A stretch of 64,000 nucleotides of DNA from Clostridiales bacterium (lineage in GTDB: Bacteria; Bacillota; Clostridia; Oscillospirales; Oscillospiraceae). The notes under the pieces were generated by a model. It was not told where the DNA came from and ran no database searches. It was given only the letters and a program-made list of their open reading frames with translations. This document shows positions 16,460-24,237 of this stretch, one piece after another (within the stretch, counting starts at the first letter, position 1; every line of letters begins with the position of its first letter). The stretch lies in assembly GCA_022774865.1 (NCBI GenBank), contig JALFLH010000005.1, forward strand, positions 1 through 64,000, read 5' to 3'. Position numbers and translations under genes: made by a program.

Positions 16460-17290
16460 TCAGATCGCCATGGGAATCTCAAAGTCAAAGGGATGGTACC
16501 GGTAATTCTCCATGCGGAAGGAATCCTTGGTAAAGGCATAAAAATCGGTAATGCTTTCATCCATGATAAATGTGGGAGCGGGATAGCCCTCGTTCTCCAG
16601 CATGGCTTTGACGGCGGGAATATGCCGGTCATAGATATGGCAGTCAGCAATCACGTGCACCAGTTCTCCCACTTTCAGCCCGGATACCTGTGCCATCATG
16701 TGCATCAGTACCGCGTATTGGCATACATTCCAGTTGTTGGCGGTGAGCATATCCTGTGAACGCTGGTTCAGAATACCGTTCAGGGTGTCCCCTGTCACGT
16801 TGAAGGTCATGGAATAGGCGCAGGGGTACAGGTTCATTTCGTGCAGATCCTCGAAATTATAAATGTTCGTCAGAATACGGCGGGATGCCGGATTGTGCTT
16901 CAGGTCGTACAGAACCCGGTCTACCTGATCAAAGTCACCCTCTTTATAGTGGTGTTTGATACCAAGCTGATAGCCGTAGGCCTTGCCGATGGTGCCGTCC
17001 TCCCCTGCCCATTCGTCCCAGACGTGGCTGCCCAGATCCGCAATCCGGTTGGATTTTTTCTGCCAGATCCAGAGCAGTTCCTCCACGGCGCTCTTCCAGT
17101 AGGTGCGCCGCAGGGTCATGATGGGGAATTCCTCCGCCAGATTATAGCGGTTCACCACACCGAATTTCTTGATGGTGTGCGCCGGGGTGCCGTCCGCCCA
17201 GTGGGGCCGGACTTTCAGATTCTCATCGGAAAAGCCGTTTTCCAGAATATCCAGACAGTTCGCGCGGTAAAGTTCGTCTGCTTTGCTCAT
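16460..17290 (-). CDS. thyA: Thymidylate synthase
   Basis: ThyA methylates dUMP to dTMP with methylene-tetrahydrofolate. The 276 residues include the catalytic Cys in LYPCAYSM, the phosphate-binding Arg pair in PASRRILT, the folate/dUMP region QRSQDM and NNWNVCQYA, and a C-terminal FEIPMAI. It is the first gene of a minus-strand run thyA-folA-HAD-debranching enzyme with a promoter at 17339-17367. A thymidine kinase lies at 38042, so the cell has both de novo and salvage dTMP routes. Confidence 0.96.
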   Translation of the reverse strand: MSKADELYRANCLDILENGFSDENLKVRPHWADGTPAHTIKKFGVVNRYNLAEEFPIMTLRRTYWKSAVEELLWIWQKKSNRIADLGSHVWDEWAGEDGTIGKAYGYQLGIKHHYKEGDFDQVDRVLYDLKHNPASRRILTNIYNFEDLHEMNLYPCAYSMTFNVTGDTLNGILNQRSQDMLTANNWNVCQYAVLMHMMAQVSGLKVGELVHVIADCHIYDRHIPAVKAMLENEGYPAPTFIMDESITDFYAFTKDSFRMENYRYHPFDFEIPMAI

Positions 17291-17338
17291 AGTGGTTGCC
17301 TCCCATGTTCAGGCGCCGGAAGCGCATGGTTTGATGGT

Positions 17339-17367
17339 ATTGTATCATACTCTGCCTACGATTCCAA
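17339..17367 (-). promoter_or_regulatory. thyA operon promoter
   Basis: Minus-strand TTGGAA (17362-17367), 17-base spacer, TACAAT (17339-17344), about 45 bases before the thyA ATG. Confidence 0.5.
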
Positions 17368-17436
17368 GTAGACAGCGAAAAAAACGCTTACATCCGAATC
17401 AAATTGGTTTGTGTACATTTGGTGTATATTCCGATA

Positions 17437-17464
17437 TTGAAAAGCGGGCGCAAGCTGGTATAAT
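17437..17464 (+). promoter_or_regulatory. Promoter of the epimerase gene
   Basis: TTGAAA (17437-17442), 16-base spacer, perfect TATAAT (17459-17464), 60 bases before the ATG. Confidence 0.6.
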
Positions 17465-17523
17465 GGGAACCGGAATTCAGCGGCGCTGCTGCTGATTATC
17501 ACTTCAAAAAGAGGTATGCGTCA

Positions 17524-18729
17524 ATGGATAATCAGACCTATTTGAAACAGACACAGGCCTGGGTGCGTGAAGAGCTGACCCGCTGCGTTGACTTCTGGCT
17601 GAAAAACGGAATGGATCACGAGCACGGCGGTGTCTACACCTGCCTCGACCGCACCGGACGGATTTACTCCACCGACAAAAGCGTCTGGATGCAGGGGCGC
17701 TGCGGCTGGATTTTCGCCTATCTGTGCCACGTATACGGCACCAGACCTGAATGGCTGGAAGCCTCCAAGTCCTGTCTGGATTTTCTCGAAAAATACTGCA
17801 TCAATCCCAACGCCAACGGCCGGATGTACTTCACCGTCACCGCAGACGGTAAGCCTCTGCGCCAGCGCCGCTATTATTTCTCCGAGGCGTTCTACTGCAT
17901 TGCCAACGCCGAATACTATGGTGTTACCGGCGAGGAAGAGCACCTGAACCGGGCAAAGCGAGCCTATGAAATCTACTGGAATCTGAGTCAGGGTGGCGAG
18001 GATCCCGTGGGCATGGGCCCCAAGACCATTCCCGAAACCCGCTCCGGCCGGAGTCTGGGCATTCCCATGATTCTGCTGAACGTCACCTCCGTGCTGCGCC
18101 GGGTCGACCCCGCCAACGCCGCGCTGTACGACCAGCGGGCCGCCTCCTGCGTCCACGACATTTTCACCTATCACCACAAGCCCGAACTGAACTGCACATT
18201 GGAAAACGTCGGCCCCAACGGTGAATTCCGGAGCGACGTGACCGAGGGCCGCATGGTCAATCCGGGCCACGATGTGGAGTGCAGTTGGTTCCTGATGGAG
18301 TATGCCAACCTCCACGGCGACGCCGAACTGCACAAGAAAGCGGAAGAAGTGTTCCGTACGGCCATTGAAAACGGCTGGGACAAGGAATACGGCGGACTGC
18401 TGTATTTCCGGGATGCGCTGGGCAACCCGCCCGAGGCCTATGAACACGACATGAAGCTGTGGTGGCCGCACAACGAGATCATGATTGCCTCCATGATGGC
18501 CTACCGGGATACGAAGGACGAATACTATCTGAACTGGTTCAAGCGCTGCATCGACTATGTGAAGAAGTATTTCTCCGACCCCGCCTACGGCGAGTGGTAC
18601 GGCTACCTGCGCCGGGACGGGATGCCCACCATGCCCAGTACCAAGGGTTCCACCTTCAAAGGTCCCTTCCACCTGCCCCGCAGCCTGACCATGGTGGACA
18701 CCATGATTACCCAGATTCTCTCCAAATAA
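17524..18729 (+). CDS. N-acylglucosamine 2-epimerase (AGE/RnBP family)
   Basis: A 401-residue (alpha/alpha)6-barrel epimerase, close in layout to GlcNAc 2-epimerase (renin-binding protein). The N-terminal GGVYTCLDRTGRIYSTDK and WMQGRCGWIF parallel the animal enzyme, and the barrel continues through YYFSEAFYCIANAEYY, PGHDVECSWFLMEY and WWPHNEIMIA. It would interconvert GlcNAc and ManNAc in sialic-acid use. Cellobiose 2-epimerase is the main alternative in this superfamily. No other nan genes are nearby. AGAGG lies 9 bases before the ATG, and a strong terminator follows, so it is monocistronic. Confidence 0.85.
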   Translation: MDNQTYLKQTQAWVREELTRCVDFWLKNGMDHEHGGVYTCLDRTGRIYSTDKSVWMQGRCGWIFAYLCHVYGTRPEWLEASKSCLDFLEKYCINPNANGRMYFTVTADGKPLRQRRYYFSEAFYCIANAEYYGVTGEEEHLNRAKRAYEIYWNLSQGGEDPVGMGPKTIPETRSGRSLGIPMILLNVTSVLRRVDPANAALYDQRAASCVHDIFTYHHKPELNCTLENVGPNGEFRSDVTEGRMVNPGHDVECSWFLMEYANLHGDAELHKKAEEVFRTAIENGWDKEYGGLLYFRDALGNPPEAYEHDMKLWWPHNEIMIASMMAYRDTKDEYYLNWFKRCIDYVKKYFSDPAYGEWYGYLRRDGMPTMPSTKGSTFKGPFHLPRSLTMVDTMITQILSK

Positions 18730-18740
18730 CCAAAAAGCTT

Positions 18741-18777
18741 GCCCCGTGAGGTTCGAAGGCCTCACGGGGCATTTTTT
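18741..18777. terminator. Terminator between the epimerase and lysozyme genes
   Basis: GCCCCGTGAGG pairs with CCTCACGGGGC (18741-18751 and 18760-18770) around an 8-base loop, followed by ATTTTTT on the plus strand. The minus-strand gene's stop (18776-18778) lies right at its edge, so it may serve both genes. Confidence 0.9.
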
Positions 18778-20938
18778 ATTTGACATATTTCATGCAGATC
18801 CAGCCCTTTTCGGTGCGGCCCCAAAGTGAGTTTTTCACCTTGGTCTGCTCCAGAATTTTGACCTGATCTCCCTTGTGGTAGACGCCTACGCACCGGCTTC
18901 CCGTACCGACGCCCGCCCGGATGTTCAGGCTCGATGCGGTTACCGTTTTCTCGGCTGCCGCCTGAATGGAAGCAGCCGTGTCCAGCTTGACATAGTACAG
19001 GCTGATCCAGCCCTTGGAAATCCGGCCCCAGGTGGTGCTGCCCACCTTCTTGGTTTCCAGAATTTCCACCACGGTTCCTTTGGTCAGCGTGCCAACCTGC
19101 CGATTCTGGACGCCCGCGTCGCTGCGGATGCGCAGCTTGTCCGTTTTGACCACAACGCCGGTTGTCCGGGATGTGCCGGTCTGGGTCTGACCGCCGTCCA
19201 GCTTGACATACTGCATACAGATCCAGCCCTGCTGGATACGCCCCCAGGTCAGGCTGCCGGATTTCTTGGTTTCCAGAATCTGAACTTTGCTGCCGGTGGG
19301 CAGCGAGCCCAGCGCTTTGAAGGAGGTGCCCGCGCCGGCTCTGATCCGCAGCGCCTGGCGGCTGCTGACGGTTCCGGTGGCAATCACAGGATCTGCACCC
19401 GCGTCCGGCTTCTGCTCCTCAGCGGGTTTTGTCTCCTCCGGCTTGGTTTCGGCTGGCGCGGTGGTTTTCTGCACATACTGCAGGGCGATCCAGCCCTTCT
19501 CCATCCTGCCCCAGGTGATGCTGCCCACTTTTTTCTGCTGGGTAATGCTCACCTGATCGCCCCGGTGGAGTTTGGCCACCACCGGATTGGAGGTGCCCGG
19601 CCCGCTGCGCACATTCAGTGTGTTGGTATTCGCAACCGTACCGGTAAAGCGCTCCCCGTCCGTACCGGGGGTGGCGCTCTGCTTCACCTGATCGTAATTC
19701 GTATAGGTCAGGCAGATCCAGCCCACACTGGATTTGCCCCATTCGGAGCTTCCGCCTTTCCGAACCTCGGTAATCGCCAGCTCCTGTCCCTTGGTAAAGG
19801 TGCCCTGCTTGGTATAGTTGGTGCCCGGGCCGCTGCGGATATTGACACCGCTGTGCGTCACCCGCACCGTCACCGGCTCCATCGGTTTCTGTTCCGGCTC
19901 GGGCATTTTCGCGGCTGCCGTTTCCGCCAGCCTCACCCAGCCGCCGGAGGCAATTTTTGCCCATTTCACATTGCTGCCGTCCAGATAGTCGGCAACCACA
20001 TCCACTGTATCGTTCACTTTCAGTTTTCCGGTCTGTGAAGACGATTCGGAAGGCGCGGCCCAGACTGCCGTATCCGCCAGCGCGTAGCGCCGGTAGGCCG
20101 CCTTCGTTCCGGTCACATTGCCCTGCGCATCAACCGCGCCTTTGCCCTCCTGCCAGTGGCCATAGACCGTGTTGATGATTGTATCCGGTCCAACCGCCGT
20201 AATCCACTCGCCGCCGTCCGGCTCCGTGTACCATCCAAGAAAGCGGTAGCCAGCCTTGCTGGGCAATGCGCGCAGGTCATCGGTTTCGCGATTATCATAT
20301 CCCTGAATCCGTACATCATTGACACAATCATCGAGATTGTTATCGAAAACAACATACTGATAATTGGAAGGTGCCGTCTTGGCATACACGCCGTTGAGAT
20401 ACAGATTCGCCTCAACCAGACGGCGGTTGACCAGCGACTGCCGGATCACCCGTTGTCCGTTCTGGTTCACCGTGCACCAGCGGGTAATGGCAAAAATAAA
20501 GTCATTTCCCTCCGCGCCGCTGATTACCGCGTCCGTAAACGTATGATCCGTATCGCTCATCCAGCCGGTTCCCACATTGTATGTAAACGCGAGCAGCGCG
20601 TCAAACTGGCACTGCTTCAGCTTCAGGCTGTGCTTGTCGATGAACTGATTCAGGCTTTTCTCAAAGGAGGCAATGTATTTTAGAAGCAGTGCCTCTGCTT
20701 CCTCCTCCGTAATTCCGTCGGGATAATCGTTCTGGTCGCAGGCCGTGCCATAACCGACCGTCCAGTGGCCATAGTCATAATAGGGGCGCTCGCTGAACCC
20801 CTCAAAGCTCTTTATCAACGCAACAATGTCGCTGCTGGCCTTCATGGTTGTAGCAGCCGAGGCACTGCCGGCAGTTAGCCACACGGTGCCGAACAGAATC
20901 GCGGCAGATAAAAGGAGGCAGATCATTCTTTTTTTCAT
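18776..20938 (-). CDS. Secreted GH24 lysozyme with InlB-like and six SH3 modules
   Basis: A 720-residue exported peptidoglycan hydrolase. A signal peptide (1-28, ending ASA) is followed by a phage-type lysozyme domain (about 35-185) with the Glu, Asp and Thr of the T4 lysozyme triad in SFEGF, YYDYGHWTVGYGT. Then comes an InlB B-repeat-like segment (about 215-265, YRFLGWYTEPDGGEW), and six bacterial SH3 modules to the C-terminus, the last five with NIRSGPGT-like and WGR/KGWI signatures. A Glu/Lys/Pro linker splits modules 3 and 4. It probably remodels the cell's own wall, since no holin or phage genes are near. A promoter is at 20971-20999. Confidence 0.9.
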   Translation of the reverse strand: MKKRMICLLLSAAILFGTVWLTAGSASAATTMKASSDIVALIKSFEGFSERPYYDYGHWTVGYGTACDQNDYPDGITEEEAEALLLKYIASFEKSLNQFIDKHSLKLKQCQFDALLAFTYNVGTGWMSDTDHTFTDAVISGAEGNDFIFAITRWCTVNQNGQRVIRQSLVNRRLVEANLYLNGVYAKTAPSNYQYVVFDNNLDDCVNDVRIQGYDNRETDDLRALPSKAGYRFLGWYTEPDGGEWITAVGPDTIINTVYGHWQEGKGAVDAQGNVTGTKAAYRRYALADTAVWAAPSESSSQTGKLKVNDTVDVVADYLDGSNVKWAKIASGGWVRLAETAAAKMPEPEQKPMEPVTVRVTHSGVNIRSGPGTNYTKQGTFTKGQELAITEVRKGGSSEWGKSSVGWICLTYTNYDQVKQSATPGTDGERFTGTVANTNTLNVRSGPGTSNPVVAKLHRGDQVSITQQKKVGSITWGRMEKGWIALQYVQKTTAPAETKPEETKPAEEQKPDAGADPVIATGTVSSRQALRIRAGAGTSFKALGSLPTGSKVQILETKKSGSLTWGRIQQGWICMQYVKLDGGQTQTGTSRTTGVVVKTDKLRIRSDAGVQNRQVGTLTKGTVVEILETKKVGSTTWGRISKGWISLYYVKLDTAASIQAAAEKTVTASSLNIRAGVGTGSRCVGVYHKGDQVKILEQTKVKNSLWGRTEKGWICMKYVK

Positions 20939-20970
20939 GGTTTTGCTCCTCTCTCAGTCTATTTGTTGTC

Positions 20971-20999
20971 ATTATACCAGATAATTCCTCAGATTGCAA
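20971..20999 (-). promoter_or_regulatory. Promoter of the GH24 lysozyme gene
   Basis: Minus-strand TTGCAA (20994-20999), 17 bases, perfect TATAAT (20971-20976). GAGAGGAG follows as the ribosome site before the ATG at 20938. Confidence 0.65.
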
Positions 21000-21060
21000 C
21001 CTTTCGGGGAGGGATTAATTGAAACTTAATGTGGGATCAGAGCGACGGAGCGATTTTCCA

Positions 21061-21089
21061 TTGACATCCGGTTTTCCCGTTGGTATACT
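21061..21089 (+). promoter_or_regulatory. mnmA promoter
   Basis: Perfect TTGACA (21061-21066), 17-base spacer, TATACT (21084-21089), 35 bases before the mnmA ATG. Confidence 0.75.
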
Positions 21090-21123
21090 CCATTCAGAAA
21101 CTCGGAATCTGGAGGGATTCGGC

Positions 21124-22212
21124 ATGGGAGAAAAAAAAGCGCTGATTGCCATGAGCGGCGGCGTGGACAGCTCTGTGGCTGCCTTTCTGATGCAGCAGCA
21201 GGGCTATGAATGCACCGGCGTGACCATGCGTCTGTTCGGCAACGACATTCTGGGTCTGGATCAGGAGTCCTCCTGCTGCAGTCTGGATGATGTGGAAGAT
21301 GCCAGAAGTGTCGCCCGGCGACTGGGAATGCCCTTTTACGTGTTTAATTTCACGGACGACTTTGAGGAAAAGGTGATTTCCAAATTCATCCGCTGCTATG
21401 AATGCGGCGCCACCCCCAATCCCTGCATTGACTGCAACCGCTATCTGAAATTTGAGCATCTGATGCGCCGCGCCATGGAGCTGGGCTGCGACTGCGTGGT
21501 CACCGGACACTATGCCCAAATCCGGCAGGATCCGCAAACCGGCCGTTATCTTCTCTTCCGCGCCGCGGATCTGAGCAAGGATCAGAGCTATGTCCTGTAC
21601 ACATTGACCCAGGCGCAGCTCGCCCATACCCGCTTTCCGCTGGGCGGGATGCACAAGACGGAAGCCCGGGCCATTGCGGAGGCAAACGGCTTCGTCAACG
21701 CCCGCAAACACGACAGTCAGGATATCTGCTTCGTTCCCGACGGAGACTATGTGGCTTTTATGGAGCGCTACACCGGGAAGCACTACGCACCCGGCGATTT
21801 TCTGGATCTGGACGGCAGGATTGTGGGCAGACACAGGGGTGCCGTGGGCTACACGCTGGGACAGCGTAAGGGGCTGGGGCTGGCCATGGGTGCTCCGGTG
21901 TACGTTTGCGCCAAGGATATGGAGAAAAACACCGTCACCGTAGGGCCGAATGAAGCGCTGTATTCCACCGTGCTCCGGGCAAACGACTGGAACTGGTTCC
22001 CGTTCCAGACATTGTCAGAACCGCTGCAGGTACAGGCGAAGGCACGCTATAATCAGGTGCCCCAGGATGCCACGGTTTACCCGGAAGAAGGCGGTTTTGC
22101 CCGGGTGGAATTTTCCAAACCCCAGCGGGCGCTGACCCCGGGGCAGGCCGTGGTGCTCTATCAAGGTGATCTGGTTGTGGGCGGCGGTACCATAACCGAA
22201 GCCTGCAAATAG
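21124..22212 (+). CDS. mnmA: tRNA-specific 2-thiouridylase
   Basis: MnmA (TrmU) thiolates uridine 34 in tRNAs for Glu, Gln and Lys. The 362 residues begin with the ATP pyrophosphatase loop SGGVDSS, then GVTMRLF, the catalytic Cys in TPNPCIDCN, a tRNA-binding central part (DSQDICFVPDGDY with the second Cys), and a C-terminal barrel (PGQAVVLYQGDLVVGGG). GGAGG precedes the ATG at 21124, and the promoter ends within the longer in-frame extension, excluding earlier starts. mnmG, which modifies the same nucleotide, is 4 kb away at 26135. Confidence 0.95.
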   Translation: MGEKKALIAMSGGVDSSVAAFLMQQQGYECTGVTMRLFGNDILGLDQESSCCSLDDVEDARSVARRLGMPFYVFNFTDDFEEKVISKFIRCYECGATPNPCIDCNRYLKFEHLMRRAMELGCDCVVTGHYAQIRQDPQTGRYLLFRAADLSKDQSYVLYTLTQAQLAHTRFPLGGMHKTEARAIAEANGFVNARKHDSQDICFVPDGDYVAFMERYTGKHYAPGDFLDLDGRIVGRHRGAVGYTLGQRKGLGLAMGAPVYVCAKDMEKNTVTVGPNEALYSTVLRANDWNWFPFQTLSEPLQVQAKARYNQVPQDATVYPEEGGFARVEFSKPQRALTPGQAVVLYQGDLVVGGGTITEACK

Positions 22213-22327
22213 CCGCGCTGTTGTTTGAATTGATCGGACTCCGCAGCGCTCCCGGACTGCGCCCGGCTGTTTTCGCACCGTTTGCGTGCTTTTTTCAGGA
22301 AAGCCCGACTTTCAGAAATCATTTGTG

Positions 22328-22361
22328 CCTTCCGCGCCCCGCCTGTCCGAGGCGCGGAAGG
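22328..22361. other. Hairpin in the leader of the DUF2284 gene
   Basis: CCTTCCGCGCC pairs with GGCGCGGAAGG (22328-22338 and 22351-22361) around a 12-base loop. It ends 5 bases before the GGAGG of the next gene. No T run follows, so it is more likely an RNA-stability or processing element than a terminator. Confidence 0.4.
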
Positions 22362-22379
22362 GGATACGGAGGAATTGAG

Positions 22380-22916
22380 ATGCTGGATCAAAAGGCGCTG
22401 GAAGAACAATTGGCACAGCTTCCACTGTACGCCTATTTTTTCATTGACCCCAAAAAGCTGGAGTTTTCCGACCGGGTTCGGTGGATCTGCCAGAATGAAT
22501 GCCCCATGTACGGGAAAACCTGGGCGTGCCCGCCGGGGGTGGGGCCGGTGCCGGAATGCAGGGACAAGTGCCGGCGCTTTGAGAACTGCCTGATGATCGT
22601 GACGGTCACCGAGGTCAATGATATTTCGGATATCCGGGAAACGCTGGATACCCGTCCGCCCCATGAGAAGCTCACCAATCAGGTGCGCGACCTGATGCGC
22701 GAACAGGGTGTCCGCCCCTATATCCTCTCGACAGAGGCCTGCGATATCTGCACCCGCTGTGCCTATCCGGACGGTTTGCCCTGCCGGATGCCGGGGAAAA
22801 TGCATCCCTGCCTAGAAAGCCACGGCATCAACATCATTCCCACACTGGAGGAAAACGGAATTGCGTTCCAGTACGGCTGCAATGTGGTGACCTGGGTTTC
22901 CCTGCTGTTTTACTGA
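22380..22916 (+). CDS. DUF2284 predicted metal-binding protein
   Basis: A 178-residue cysteine-rich protein of DUF2284. Conserved clusters are visible as CQNECPMYGKTWACPPGVG, ECRDKCRRFENC and a C-terminal CDICTRCAYPDGLPCRMPGKMHPCLES. Such spacing suggests bound iron-sulfur or zinc, but the biochemical role is not established. GGAGG sits 7 bases upstream of the ATG. It follows mnmA by 167 bases and may be read from the same transcript. It converges on the ParB-like gene with 24 bases between stops. Confidence 0.85.
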   Translation: MLDQKALEEQLAQLPLYAYFFIDPKKLEFSDRVRWICQNECPMYGKTWACPPGVGPVPECRDKCRRFENCLMIVTVTEVNDISDIRETLDTRPPHEKLTNQVRDLMREQGVRPYILSTEACDICTRCAYPDGLPCRMPGKMHPCLESHGINIIPTLEENGIAFQYGCNVVTWVSLLFY

Positions 22917-22940
22917 GCCGCGAAAAACCGCTGATTGCGG

Positions 22941-23723
22941 TTATTTGGGAATGGTAATGGTCAGCACAATCTGATCCTCGGTCTCCCGGCGTTCGGACAC
23001 GGCGCGGATGCCGCTGCGCTGCATCCGTGCCAGAGACTGGCTGAGATTGGTCAGAAAGAATCCCACGTTGACGCGCCGGGGAGAATCCTCCCGGTTCGCC
23101 AGCAGCTCCTGAATGTACCGCTCCGCGCGGGTCACGCTCATAGCCTGCTGGGAGATGACCGCAATGGCGCCCAGCTTTTCTTCTTCGGTCCGCAGCTTCA
23201 GCAGGGCGCGGGCATGACGTTCGGTCAGCCCCGCTTCCCGCAGCGCCCGTAGAACCTGGGGCGAATGGCGCAGAATGCGCAGCTTGTTGGCGATGGCACT
23301 CTGGCTTTTGCCCAGCAGCTTTGCCGCCTGTTCCTGACTCATGGACCAGTTCTCCATCAGCCGGGAGATACCCTGCGCCTCCTCCACATAGTCCAGATCC
23401 TGCCGCTGAAGGTTTTCCACCATGGCGGCCATGCCGGATTCCCGGTCATCCATGGTCATGACGATGCAGGGGATTTCGTTCAGCCCGGCCAACTGGGCGG
23501 CGCGAAGCCGCCGTTCTCCGGCAATCAGCTCATAACCGGTTCCCACCCGCCGGACCGACAGCGGCTGGAGAATCCCATGCTGCCGGATGGAGTCAGCCAG
23601 CTCGGCCAGTGCTTCTTCCTGAAAAAATTTTCGGGGCTGGGCCGGATTGGGACGGATGGCCCGGGCCGGGAGAAACATGACCCGCCCCGTTTCCATATAG
23701 GTTTTCAGCTTCTGGCATTGCAT
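22941..23723 (-). CDS. ParB/Spo0J/Noc-family DNA-binding protein
   Basis: A 260-residue ParB-family CTP-switch DNA-binding protein. The N-terminal domain has PNPAQPRKFF, IRQHGILQPLSVRR and the CTP-site motifs AGERRLRAAQ and VENLQRQDL. A helix-turn-helix follows (MSQEQAAKLLGKSQSAIANKLRIL), then a linker and a poorly conserved C-terminal domain. No ParA gene is next to it, so it is more likely a nucleoid-occlusion Noc-type protein than the segregation ParB. The ATG at 23723 has GGGAGG 7 bases upstream, whereas the one at 23729 would sit against the ribosome site. Noc versus ParB cannot be settled here. Confidence 0.82.
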   Translation of the reverse strand: MQCQKLKTYMETGRVMFLPARAIRPNPAQPRKFFQEEALAELADSIRQHGILQPLSVRRVGTGYELIAGERRLRAAQLAGLNEIPCIVMTMDDRESGMAAMVENLQRQDLDYVEEAQGISRLMENWSMSQEQAAKLLGKSQSAIANKLRILRHSPQVLRALREAGLTERHARALLKLRTEEEKLGAIAVISQQAMSVTRAERYIQELLANREDSPRRVNVGFFLTNLSQSLARMQRSGIRAVSERRETEDQIVLTITIPK

Positions 23724-23911
23724 TGCCATTCCTCCCTTGTTAAAGCTGATATCCATTTTAGCTGCCTGGGAGGGGGAAAATACACGAATCGAACCCGGCT
23801 GCACGGAAAAACGCACGACATGATTTGCCAACCAACGCTGATGCGGCAAGCGGCCCATCAAAGGAAGGCAATAAAAAATCACAATTTCCTTCCTTTTTCT
23901 GGAAATTACTA

Positions 23912-23940
23912 TTTACTTTTTCTTCCTGTGCGTGTATAGT
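23912..23940 (+). promoter_or_regulatory. Promoter of the folate transporter leader
   Basis: TTTACT (23912-23917), 17-base spacer, TATAGT (23935-23940). The riboswitch begins within a few bases of the predicted start. Confidence 0.6.
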
Positions 23941-23942
23941 AA

Positions 23943-24049
23943 GGAGCGAACAGAGTAGGATCCCTCGCGTGAAGTGCTGCCATAATGGGGAGTTGTCTGG
24001 CAGACGAAGGACATCCCGTCCGCGATGAGGTATCCGCACCCGCTGCGCC
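23943..24049 (+). ncRNA. Tetrahydrofolate (THF) riboswitch
   Basis: The leader contains the conserved THF-riboswitch blocks in order: AGAGTAGGAT, CGCGTGAAGTG, GGGGAGTTGT, GACGAAGG, then CGCGATGAGGTATCCGCACC and CGCT closing the first helix with the 5' GAGCG. These agree with the Clostridia class upstream of folT. It senses THF to shut off folate uptake. The downstream gene is a folate-type S component, which supports the call. The 188 bases between it and the ATG also hold an intrinsic terminator and one more hairpin. Confidence 0.85.
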
Positions 24050-24148
24050 ATATTGGACTCACCTCCTTTATGTAGCAACGATGCTCGGTCGGGCGAATGG
24101 TCGGCTGTATTTGCTGCCCTTCCCCACGGGTGATCCATAAGCTTCTCT

Positions 24149-24183
24149 CCCCTTACGGCTCTGCCGCAAGGGGGTTTTCGTTT
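24149..24183 (+). terminator. Intrinsic terminator in the folate leader
   Basis: CCCCTTACGGC pairs with GCCGCAAGGGG (24149-24159 and 24163-24173, one A.C mismatch, 3-base loop), followed by GTTTTCGTTT. Placed between the THF riboswitch and the start codon, it is a candidate for the riboswitch-controlled off switch. A second hairpin (GGGGC/GCCCC) lies at about 24193-24216, just before the ribosome site. Confidence 0.65.
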
Positions 24184-24237
24184 ATGGGCCGTTGGGGCAG
24201 CCAGCGCTGTCGCCCCCTACAAAAAGGAGGAATTATT

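Noticed and set aside
18776-20938. Prophage lysis module
   Set aside because: There is no holin, tail or integrase gene. The protein has a normal signal peptide and its own promoter between housekeeping genes.
22941-23723. Plasmid or chromosomal ParAB partition locus
   Set aside because: No ParA gene lies beside it and no parS-like palindrome was spotted, so a Noc-type role fits better.
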